Source: JBHHZM01 sp046758065
GTDB lineage: Bacteria > Pseudomonadota > Alphaproteobacteria > JAAXGF01
Direction of reading: 5' to 3'
Length of the DNA stretch: 7,197 nucleotides
Assembly: GCA_046758065.1 (NCBI GenBank)
Contig: JBHHZM010000146.1
Span: 1 to 7,197, forward strand
This document shows, in pieces, positions 1-4,826 of the stretch; within the stretch, counting starts at the first letter, position 1; the number at the start of each line of letters is the position of its first letter. The notes under the pieces were generated by a model. The model saw nothing but the letters and a program-made list of their open reading frames with translations, was not told the DNA's origin and did no database searches. The position numbers and the translations under genes are program-made.

Positions 1-330
1 CGCCGCGGCCTGTGCCACCTCGCGCGCAACTTCGGCCGAAGCGGTGGTGTGATCGGCGAAAACCGAGCCCGAGGCCATGCCGGCAAGCAATCCGTCATCG
101 CCGTAGACGATCGAGCGCAGGTCGTCGTCGTTGCCGACGCAGGCGAGGGTGAGTTCGGCACCCTGGACCGCCTCGCGCGGCGTGGGCGCGACCGTTCCGC
201 CGTGCTGCGCCGTCCAGGATTCGGCCTTCGAGGCGGTGCGGTTGTACACCGTGACGTCGTGGCCCTTGGCGGCGAGATGCCCCGCCATCGGGAAGCCCAT
301 GTTGCCGAGACCCAAGAAGGCGACCTTCAT
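1..330 (-). CDS. 3-hydroxyisobutyrate dehydrogenase-family NAD(P)-dependent beta-hydroxyacid dehydrogenase (partial, N-terminal 110 aa)
   Basis: The reverse strand reads MKVAFLGLGNMGFPMAGH from an ATG at 330-328 and stays open to the left edge, so only the N-terminal 110 codons are present. Residues 6-16 carry the GLGNMGxPMA Rossmann signature that binds the dinucleotide, and the VYNRT at about 28-32 suits an NADP-type pocket. Around residue 93 there is DHTTAS, the family's substrate-binding serine/threonine loop (usually D-x-S/T-T). Members oxidise or reduce 3-hydroxy acids and semialdehydes such as 3-hydroxyisobutyrate, tartronate semialdehyde, malonate semialdehyde or sulfolactaldehyde in the cytoplasm; the N-terminal half alone does not tell these apart. 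The start is supported by a strong Shine-Dalgarno, AGGGAGGA at 338-345, seven bases from the ATG. It lies 176 bp downstream of tauA on the same strand but has its own predicted promoter, so co-transcription is possible, not required. Family assignment is secure; substrate is unknown. Confidence 0.9.
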   Translation of the reverse strand, partial: MKVAFLGLGNMGFPMAGHLAAKGHDVTVYNRTASKAESWTAQHGGTVAPTPREAVQGAELTLACVGNDDDLRSIVYGDDGLLAGMASGSVFADHTTASAEVAREVAQAAA

Positions 331-411
331 CGCGCTGTCCTCCCTATCGTGCGAACGCTCGATTCAATGAAACGCGCGCCCGAAACCCCGTACAAGATGG
401 CGCGCGGCGGT

Positions 412-440
412 ATCATAGCCGCCTGCCCGACCATCGGCAA
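412..440 (-). promoter_or_regulatory. Predicted sigma70-type promoter of the dehydrogenase gene
   Basis: On the minus strand a -35 box TTGCCG (440-435) and a -10 box TATGAT (417-412, five of six to consensus) are separated by exactly 17 bases. Transcription would begin near position 405, giving a leader of about 75 bases before the ATG at 330. This would let the dehydrogenase be expressed independently of the aminotransferase-tauA unit upstream. No TauR-like direct repeat is visible next to it. Sequence-only prediction. Confidence 0.5.
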
Positions 441-483
441 CGACGCGACTTTCTCTTCTCTTCCCTTCATTAGCGGACCTCAT

Positions 484-500
484 GGCATCTCACCGATGCC
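484..500 (-). terminator. Short hairpin just after tauA, possible weak terminator or attenuator
   Basis: GGCATC (484-489) and GATGCC (495-500) form a perfect 6-bp stem with a 5-base loop, starting 6 bases beyond the tauA stop codon. No run of U follows in the direction of tauA transcription, so it is not a textbook intrinsic terminator. It could stabilise the 3' end of the message or reduce readthrough into the dehydrogenase gene. Confidence 0.3.
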
Positions 501-506
501 CGTTCC

Positions 507-1517
507 TTAACAGCCCCCGGAAAGCGCCATTTCGACCCAATGGGGATTGACAGCCACGCTGTAGTCGTCGAGCAGCGAAGGGATCTTGCGTTCGCTCTTG
601 AGGAATTCCGACGTGAACCTCAGCGCGCGCGCCGCGCCCCCCTCCGCTCCGCCGCCAAGCCAGCGCTTGGATGCCTGCTCGGCAAGCGTCGGAAAGCCGT
701 AGAGCGCAAGCACGCCGGGCACGGCCCGCGGGTCGCCACCGGTGAGTTCGGCGATGGCCTTGACCTCGGGCGACTCCGGCGTCCAGGCGTCGGGATCGCG
801 CCGGTAACGTTCGTCGGCGGCGGCGATCGTTTTCACGAAGCGGCACATGAATTCGGGGTTTTCGGCGGCAAAGCGGCGGTCGACCACGAGACCATCGAAC
901 GTCGCCTTTCCCCAGCGTGATAAAAGTCCTGACGTAATAAGCACTTTTCCGTTTTTCTTCACGTCGCTCAGCACCGGGTCCCAGATGAAGGTCGCGTCGA
1001 TATCGCCGCGCCGCCATGCGGCAGCGATCTCGGGCGGCTGCATGTTAAGGATGGTGACTTCCTGCCGGGCGATGCCGAACTGCTCGAGCGCGAACAGCAG
1101 GTGAAAATGGGTGGTCGAGGCGAACGGTACGGCGATCGTCTTGCCCCTGAGATCCTGGGGGGCCGTGATGCCGGAGCCGTCGCGCACCACGAGCGCTTCG
1201 GCCGAGGCGATGTCCTCGGTGATCCAGAAAAGTTCGATCGCAATGCCGCGACTTACCGCCGCCGCCACCGGGCTCGAGCCGGCGAGTGCGATCTGCACGT
1301 TGCCGGCCGCCAGGGCAGTGATGACCTTGGCGCCTGAATCGAAGCGCCGCCAGTCGATCTTCCACCCCGCCGCCTTTTCGAAGGCGCCTTCGGCGATCGC
1401 CGCTTTCCACGGGTTGTAGATGAGCTGATAACCGACGGCGACGGTCTTTTCCGCCGCGCTCGCCGGCGAGAACGCCAGGGCGACGGCGAGACATACGGCG
1501 GCAACGATTACTTTCAA
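507..1517 (-). CDS. tauA: TauA-like periplasmic taurine-binding protein of an ABC transporter
   Basis: The 336-residue product has a signal peptide: Lys2, a hydrophobic core at about 3-16, and a signal peptidase I site ASA|A after residue 21. The mature part matches the E. coli TauA pattern, compared from memory: WRRFDSGAKVITALAAG (56-72), VQIALAGSSPVAAA (74-87), EALVVRD (107-113), GKTIAVPFASTTH (125-137), LNMQPPEIAAAWRRGDID (157-174) and a late FLKSERKIP (305-313). These are hallmarks of the aliphatic sulfonate/taurine subgroup, so the role would be capture of taurine or a close analogue in the periplasm and delivery to a TauBC-type permease. No tauB or tauC is adjacent. The start chosen is a TTG at 1517-1515, because GGGAG (1529-1525) lies seven bases upstream and the signal peptide begins exactly there; an upstream in-frame TTG at 1592 would add 25 arginine-rich residues before the signal. 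The gene follows the aminotransferase by 79 bp on the same strand, so an operon is likely. Family is near certain; taurine specificity is likely. Confidence 0.92.
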   Translation of the reverse strand: MKVIVAAVCLAVALAFSPASAAEKTVAVGYQLIYNPWKAAIAEGAFEKAAGWKIDWRRFDSGAKVITALAAGNVQIALAGSSPVAAAVSRGIAIELFWITEDIASAEALVVRDGSGITAPQDLRGKTIAVPFASTTHFHLLFALEQFGIARQEVTILNMQPPEIAAAWRRGDIDATFIWDPVLSDVKKNGKVLITSGLLSRWGKATFDGLVVDRRFAAENPEFMCRFVKTIAAADERYRRDPDAWTPESPEVKAIAELTGGDPRAVPGVLALYGFPTLAEQASKRWLGGGAEGGAARALRFTSEFLKSERKIPSLLDDYSVAVNPHWVEMALSGGC

Positions 1518-1524
1518 CGGCGTT

Positions 1525-1529
1525 CTCCC
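1525..1529 (-). promoter_or_regulatory. Shine-Dalgarno that fixes the TTG start of tauA
   Basis: The minus strand reads GGGAG followed by seven bases and then TTG-AAA-GTA. No ATG lies in frame near the signal peptide, so this motif is the main support for a TTG initiation codon. Confidence 0.6.
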
Positions 1530-1539
1530 GATCCCGTGG

Positions 1540-1568
1540 ATGATCGGGCGGGCGCGCACCGCAGTCAA
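1540..1568 (-). promoter_or_regulatory. Weak candidate internal promoter before tauA
   Basis: On the minus strand TTGACT (1568-1563) and GATCAT (1545-1540) are 17 bases apart in the 79-bp gap between the aminotransferase stop and tauA. The -35 is good (five of six), the -10 poor (four of six, lacking the first T). If used, the leader would be only about 15-20 bases. TauA may equally be transcribed only from the aminotransferase promoter. Listed because the spacing is ideal, but a chance match is quite possible. Confidence 0.25.
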
Positions 1569-1596
1569 GCGGCGCGTCCCCGTCGTTCCCAATGGC

Positions 1597-2907
1597 TCAG
1601 ATGCGCGCGAGCGCCGTGCGCAGCTTGTCGCAGATCTCGTCGATATGCTCGCGTTCGGCGACCAGCGGCGGCGAGAGCAGAACCGCGTCGCCGGTCATCT
1701 TGACCATCAGGCCGGCCTCGTAGGTGCGCTGCAACAGCTCGTATCCCCGCACCCCCGGGGCGACGCCGGGTTCGATATCGAGCGCGGCGAGCAGCCCGTA
1801 ACCGCGAATATCGGTGACGAGCGGACTGTCCCTGAGGCCGTGCACCGCATCGAGGAAGTAGGGCGCAAGCTCGGCGACGTGCTTGAACAGGTTCTCCTTC
1901 TCGTAGATGTCGAGCGCGGCCAGACTCGCGGCGACCGCGACCGGACAGCCCGAATAGGTGTAGCCGTGATAAAGCTCGATCTGCTTGTCGGGCGCCGCAT
2001 CGACGATGGTTTCGTAGATCCCGTCGCGCACCGCGACCGCGCCCATCGGCACGTTGCCGTTGGTCAGTGCCTTGGCCATGGTGATCATATCGGGCCGGAC
2101 GCCGAAGCTCTGCGCCGCGAAGGCCTTGCCGGTGCGGCCGAAGCCGGTGATCACCTCGTCGAAGATGAGCAGGATGCCGTGGCGATCGCAGATCTCGCGC
2201 AGCCGCTCGAGATAGCCCTTGGGCGGCACCAGACAGCCGCAGGAGCCTGCGATGGGCTCGACGATGCAGGCGGCGAAGTTCTCGGCGCCGTGCAGATCGA
2301 CGAGACGCTGCAAGTCGTCGGCGAGTTCGGCACCGACCTCGGGCTGTCCCTTGCTGAAACGCTGCTCGGGCAGCCAAGTGTGGCGCAGGTGGCAGACGCC
2401 GGGCAGCCCGAGACCGAAGGCCTCGCGGTTCTTTACCAGCCCCGCAACCGAGATGCCGCCGAAGTTAACGCCGTGATAGGCCCGCTCGCGCCCGACGAGG
2501 CGGGTCCGTTGGCCCTGCCCCCGCGCCCGGTGATACGCCAGGCTGATCTTGAGCGCCGATTCGACCGCCTCCGAACCCGAGTTGCCGTAGAACACGTGGT
2601 TCATGTCGCCCGGAAGCAGCGCCGCGATCCGGCGCGACAGTTCGAACGCTGGCGGGTTTCCGAACTGGAAGGGCGGGCTGTAGTCGAGCTCCCTCAACTG
2701 GCGCGACACGGCGTCGGCGATTTCGTGCCGGGCATGGCCCGCGGCGACGCAGAACAGGCCGGAAGAGCCGTCGATCACCTTGTCGCCCCGATGGCTCCAA
2801 TAGTACATCCCTTCGGCGCGTTCGATCAGCCGTGGGTTTTCCTTGAATTCACGGTTCGCCGTAAACGGCATCCAGTAGTTTTCCAGGGTGTTCGAAGCGT
2901 ATTGCAT
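1597..2907 (-). CDS. Class III PLP-dependent omega-amino acid (beta-alanine/taurine/hypotaurine type):pyruvate aminotransferase
   Basis: The 436-residue product moves an amino group from an omega-amino donor to pyruvate, giving an aldehyde and alanine. It resembles Pseudomonas omega-amino acid:pyruvate aminotransferase along its length: YWMPFTANREF (11-21), NPRLI (24-28), AGHARHEIADAV (56-67), LDYSPPFQFG (74-83), NHVFYGNSGSEA (103-114, phosphate-binding), AYHGVN (143-148), IVEPIAG (215-221), LLIFDEVITGFGRTG (246-260, with Asp250 contacting the pyridine nitrogen), the Schiff-base Lys279 in TMAKALTNG, and HGYTYSG (314-320). The start is the ATG at 2907-2905, preceded by AGGGAGG at 2919-2913 with a five-base spacer; a longer frame from 2979 would begin inside the predicted -35 box. 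It is first in an apparent operon with tauA and diverges from tauR, the position held by tpa in other TauR systems, so taurine or hypotaurine is a plausible donor. It looks less like the classical taurine:pyruvate aminotransferase than like the beta-alanine enzyme, so I leave the symbol blank. Class is certain; substrate inferred. Confidence 0.93.
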   Translation of the reverse strand: MQYASNTLENYWMPFTANREFKENPRLIERAEGMYYWSHRGDKVIDGSSGLFCVAAGHARHEIADAVSRQLRELDYSPPFQFGNPPAFELSRRIAALLPGDMNHVFYGNSGSEAVESALKISLAYHRARGQGQRTRLVGRERAYHGVNFGGISVAGLVKNREAFGLGLPGVCHLRHTWLPEQRFSKGQPEVGAELADDLQRLVDLHGAENFAACIVEPIAGSCGCLVPPKGYLERLREICDRHGILLIFDEVITGFGRTGKAFAAQSFGVRPDMITMAKALTNGNVPMGAVAVRDGIYETIVDAAPDKQIELYHGYTYSGCPVAVAASLAALDIYEKENLFKHVAELAPYFLDAVHGLRDSPLVTDIRGYGLLAALDIEPGVAPGVRGYELLQRTYEAGLMVKMTGDAVLLSPPLVAEREHIDEICDKLRTALARI

Positions 2908-2912
2908 CTGGC

Positions 2913-2919
2913 CCTCCCT
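2913..2919 (-). promoter_or_regulatory. Shine-Dalgarno of the aminotransferase
   Basis: AGGGAGG on the minus strand, five bases before the ATG at 2907. It decides the start against longer in-frame options that lack such a motif. It lies four bases downstream of a leader hairpin whose loop is also GGAGG. Confidence 0.6.
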
Positions 2920-2923
2920 TCTG

Positions 2924-2944
2924 TCCGAACCCCTCCGGTTCGGA
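2924..2944 (-). repeat. Perfect 8-bp inverted repeat in the aminotransferase leader, loop GGAGG
   Basis: TCCGAACC (2924-2931) and GGTTCGGA (2937-2944) are exact reverse complements separated by five bases. In the transcript of the aminotransferase the loop reads GGAGG, and the true Shine-Dalgarno follows a few bases later. It falls at or just after the predicted transcription start (about 2942), so it may be either a DNA operator at +1 or an RNA hairpin that presents a GGA loop, the type of element bound by CsrA/RsmA proteins in other bacteria. The pairing is seen directly; any function is inference. Confidence 0.55.
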
Positions 2945-2948
2945 AGGT

Positions 2949-2979
2949 AGCATAACGCGGCGCGTGTTGAGCCCGTCAA
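2949..2979 (-). promoter_or_regulatory. Candidate TauR-activated promoter of the aminotransferase-tauA unit
   Basis: The minus strand has TTGACG (2979-2974) and TATGCT (2954-2949) with a 19-base spacer, longer than the ideal 17. Good hexamers with over-long spacing fit a promoter that depends on an activator. Transcription would start near 2942. The TauR-like boxes would then be centred roughly 75 and 97 bases upstream, a usual place for an activator. Hexamers are seen; use and start site are predicted. Confidence 0.5.
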
Positions 2980-2995
2980 GCAAACAACGTACGAT
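2967..2995 (+). promoter_or_regulatory. Candidate tauR promoter, overlapping the divergent one
   Basis: On the plus strand TTGAGC (2967-2972) and TACGAT (2990-2995) are exactly 17 bases apart, each four of six to consensus. Transcription would begin near 3002, giving a leader of about 45 bases. Its -35 and spacer overlap the -35 of the divergent aminotransferase promoter (2974-2979), so the two promoters probably exclude each other. The TauR-like boxes at 3011-3043 lie downstream of this start. Confidence 0.4.
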
Positions 2996-3010
2996 CTTGG
3001 CGCACAAGCG

Positions 3011-3021
3011 ATTAGGTCCAG
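3011..3021 (-). promoter_or_regulatory. TauR operator half-site 1 (exact consensus)
   Basis: The minus strand at 3021-3012 reads CTGGACCTAA, which fits all ten positions of the direct-repeat motif CTGGACYTAA that I recall for R. capsulatus TauR (recalled, not looked up). It lies between the divergent aminotransferase and tauR genes, upstream of the aminotransferase promoter, in the same orientation relative to the activated gene. Confidence 0.7.
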
Positions 3022-3033
3022 TTCGACAAATGC

Positions 3034-3043
3034 ACTAGGCCAG
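3034..3043 (-). promoter_or_regulatory. TauR operator half-site 2 (degenerate direct repeat)
   Basis: The minus strand at 3043-3034 reads CTGGCCTAGT. Aligned with half-site 1 it lacks one A after CTGG and has one later mismatch. It is in the same orientation and separated from half-site 1 by 12 bases (start-to-start about 22-23 bp, two helical turns). It ends four bases before the GTG of tauR and covers its only Shine-Dalgarno-like triplet (AGG at 3037-3039). Confidence 0.55.
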
Positions 3044-3046
3044 ACG

Positions 3047-4531
3047 GTGTCGGATTTCGTCTTCCATCTGCGTCGCGACGATCCCGAGGGGCTTCAGGGT
3101 CAGCTCAGGCGGATACTCGTCGCCGCGATTCTCGACGGCCAGATCGCGCCGGACAGCCGTCTGCCTTCGTGCCGCAAGCTCGCGCGGCGGCTGGGCGTGG
3201 CGCGCAATACGGTGGTGCTGGCCTACCAGAGCCTGATCGAGGAGGGCTATCTCGTCTCGCGCGAGCGCAGCGGCTATTTCGTCGATGGCGAAATCCTCAG
3301 AACCCGGGTCGAGCCCGCGCTCCGCCCGACAGGCGAAGCCGGCCCCGACGCCGACTGGAGCGCGCGCCTCAAGCTCACGCCTTCGCGCGAGGCCCACATC
3401 GTCAAGCCGCCGGACTGGCAGAAGTACCCCTACCCTTTCATTTACGGCCAGGTCGATCCCGACCTCTTCCCGCTCACCGCGTGGCGCGAATGCTCGCGGC
3501 AGGCGCTGGCCAAAAGCGCGGTCAACGAATGGGCCAACGATCGTTTCTCCGACGACGATCCGCTCCTCGTCGAACAGGTGCGCAGCCGCGCGCTCCTGCG
3601 CCGCGGCGTGCGCGCCGCGGCCGACGAAATCCTGGTGACGATGGGTGCCCAGCACGCCCTCTACCTGCTCGCCCGTCTCCTAATGGACGGCGAGACGACG
3701 GTGGGGGTCGAAGAGCCGGGTTATGTCGATGCACGCAACATTTTCCATCTCGTGACCGATCGGCTGAAGCCGCTCGCGGTCGACGCCGGCGGTCTCGCCG
3801 TCGATCATCGCCTCGCCGGTTGCGACTACGTTTACGTCACCCCGAGCCACCAGTCGCCGACCACGGTGACCATGCCACTGGCGCGCCGCCTGGCGCTTCT
3901 CGAGCGGGCGGCGTCCGAAGGCTTCATCGTCATCGAGGACGACTACGAGGCCGAAACCAACTATCTCGGCCAGCCGACGTCGGCGCTCAAGTCGCTCGAC
4001 GAGACCGGCCGCGTGGTCTACATCGGCAGCTTCTCCAAGGCGCTGGCGCCGGGGCTCAGGCTCGGCTACATGGTGGGGCCGCCGGCGCTGATCCGCGAAG
4101 CGCGGGTGCTGCGCCGGCTGATGCTGCGCCACCCGCCGAGCAACAACCAGCGCACCGTGGCGCTGTTCCTCGGCGGCGGCCATTACGACGCGCTGATCCA
4201 CCGGCTGCACCGCGCCTACCGGGCGCGCTGGGAGGCGATGGGCGCGGCGCTCGCCCGCCACCTGCCCGAATCATCGCGCGAGCCGACTTTCGGCGGCACC
4301 AGCTTCTGGGTGCGCGGACCCGCGGGGCTCGATGCCGGGGCGCTCGCCAGGGAGGCGCGCGATCACGGCGTTATCGTCGAGCCCGGCGCCATCCATTTCC
4401 TCGCCGAGGACGCGCCGCGCAACTACTTCCGCCTCGGGCTGTCGTCGGTCCCGCTCGAACGCATCGAGCCCGGCATCGAGCTTCTGGCCGAGCTCATCCA
4501 CAAGTCCGCCCCGGTTCGCGCGCGGGCGTGA
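3047..4531 (+). CDS. tauR: MocR/GntR-family transcriptional regulator with aminotransferase-like domain, probable TauR
   Basis: The 494-residue product has an N-terminal winged helix-turn-helix (about 12-80): LPSCRKLARRLGVARNTVVLAYQ at 39-61 is the GntR recognition region and GYLVSRERSGYFV (67-79) the wing. A linker to about 120 leads to a fold-type I aminotransferase domain (about 125-490): TMGAQHAL (198-205), YVTPSHQSPT (263-272), IEDDYEAE (296-303), GSFSKALAPGLRLGY (327-341) with the PLP Lys331, and YFRLGLSS (460-467) with Arg462. All key PLP residues are kept, so it probably binds PLP and senses an amino ligand as an external aldimine rather than acting as an enzyme. Length matches MocR proteins such as TauR, GabR and PdxR. 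The divergent aminotransferase-tauA genes and the operator in between favour TauR, an activator of taurine utilisation. The start is GTG at 3047 with only a weak AGG seven bases upstream; no better start keeps the whole winged helix. Confidence 0.85.
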   Translation: MSDFVFHLRRDDPEGLQGQLRRILVAAILDGQIAPDSRLPSCRKLARRLGVARNTVVLAYQSLIEEGYLVSRERSGYFVDGEILRTRVEPALRPTGEAGPDADWSARLKLTPSREAHIVKPPDWQKYPYPFIYGQVDPDLFPLTAWRECSRQALAKSAVNEWANDRFSDDDPLLVEQVRSRALLRRGVRAAADEILVTMGAQHALYLLARLLMDGETTVGVEEPGYVDARNIFHLVTDRLKPLAVDAGGLAVDHRLAGCDYVYVTPSHQSPTTVTMPLARRLALLERAASEGFIVIEDDYEAETNYLGQPTSALKSLDETGRVVYIGSFSKALAPGLRLGYMVGPPALIREARVLRRLMLRHPPSNNQRTVALFLGGGHYDALIHRLHRAYRARWEAMGAALARHLPESSREPTFGGTSFWVRGPAGLDAGALAREARDHGVIVEPGAIHFLAEDAPRNYFRLGLSSVPLERIEPGIELLAELIHKSAPVRARA

Positions 4532-4626
4532 AATTCCGCCGCTGCCCACGCGGCCATCCACGGGCAGGCTGCTAAAAATGGTTTCTACGATGGCCCCATG
4601 CTTCGAGACGGCGCCCTCATCCCGAG

Positions 4627-4684
4627 CCGTGGGCCTCTCCTTCGAGACGGCCCTGCGGGCCTCCTTGAGGCACGAGGCCCACGG
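4627..4684. repeat. Nested hairpin within the composite repeat, left part
   Basis: CCGTGGGCCTC (4627-4637) and GAGGCCCACGG (4674-4684) are a perfect 11-bp inverted repeat. Nested between them, GGCCC (4649-4653) and GGGCC (4657-4661) form a second stem around a TGC loop. The stem is long enough to block transcription from either side. Confidence 0.7.
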
Positions 4685-4752
4685 GACGAAGGACGCGCCT
4701 CCTCAGCATGAGGGTAAGCCCTTGAATATGTAGACTCCTCATGCCTCAAGGA

Positions 4753-4769
4753 GCAGCCCGGAGGGCTGC
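4753..4769. repeat. Hairpin within the composite repeat, right part
   Basis: GCAGCCC (4753-4759) and GGGCTGC (4763-4769) form a perfect 7-bp stem with a GGA loop. It is followed by CGTCTCGAAGGA, the conserved edge of this repeat type. A run of five T occurs at 4801-4805 but too far away to make a canonical intrinsic terminator with this stem. Confidence 0.65.
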
Positions 4770-4826
4770 GTCTCGAAGGATCGGAGACCGTTCGCAGGGG
4801 TTTTTCAGCAGCCTGCTAGAGCAATT

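Larger units (their letters stand above)
4564..4816. repeat. Composite intergenic palindromic repeat, MITE-like, between convergent genes
   Basis: This 253-bp stretch fills nearly all of the gene-free gap between tauR and the kinase. Its ends are inverted copies: GCAGGCTGCTAAAAA (4564-4578) and TTTTTCAGCAGCCTGC (4801-4816), differing by one extra C. Inside are three units of one family: CTTCGAGACG at 4601-4610 and 4640-4649, and the inverse CGTCTCGAAG at 4769-4778. CCTTGAGGC (4663-4671) is mirrored by GCCTCAAGG (4743-4751). The pattern resembles dispersed repeats of alphaproteobacterial genomes built on CGTCTCGAAGGATGAGG, recalled from memory. No transposase is present and no clear target duplication is seen. 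It can fold into large hairpins and may act as a two-way terminator for the convergent genes. No coding sequence is supported within it. Confidence 0.75.

Noticed and set aside
331..506. Possible small protein, tRNA or regulatory RNA in the tauA-dehydrogenase gap
   Set aside because: Only a promoter and a short hairpin are visible; there is no cloverleaf, and short frames here lack a ribosome site with a plausible protein.
49..510. Plus-strand open frame across the dehydrogenase and the intergenic region
   Set aside because: It is antisense to the Rossmann domain and has no recognisable motif or ribosome site.
1540..2955. Long open frame of 471 codons on the plus strand opposite the aminotransferase
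   Set aside because: It is antisense to a clear PLP enzyme, its translation shows no domain, and GC-rich genes commonly leave open frames on the opposite strand.
2908..2979. Longer N-terminus of the aminotransferase starting at 2979
   Set aside because: That start would lie within the predicted -35 box, the extra residues do not resemble the family, and a strong Shine-Dalgarno precedes the ATG at 2907.
3421..4516. TauR C-terminal part as a second catalytic aminotransferase
   Set aside because: It is fused to a GntR winged helix and has the MocR forms of the motifs (IEDDYEAE, TPSHQSPT); such domains normally serve as ligand sensors.
3169..4575. Open frame of 468 codons overlapping tauR in another plus frame
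   Set aside because: It is very rich in Arg, Ala, Gly and Pro, the usual sign of a shifted frame in GC-rich coding DNA, and has no motif.
4332..4733. Small plus-strand frames running from tauR into the intergenic repeat
   Set aside because: They are out of frame with tauR and then read through palindromic repeat DNA; no ribosome site or conserved motif supports them.
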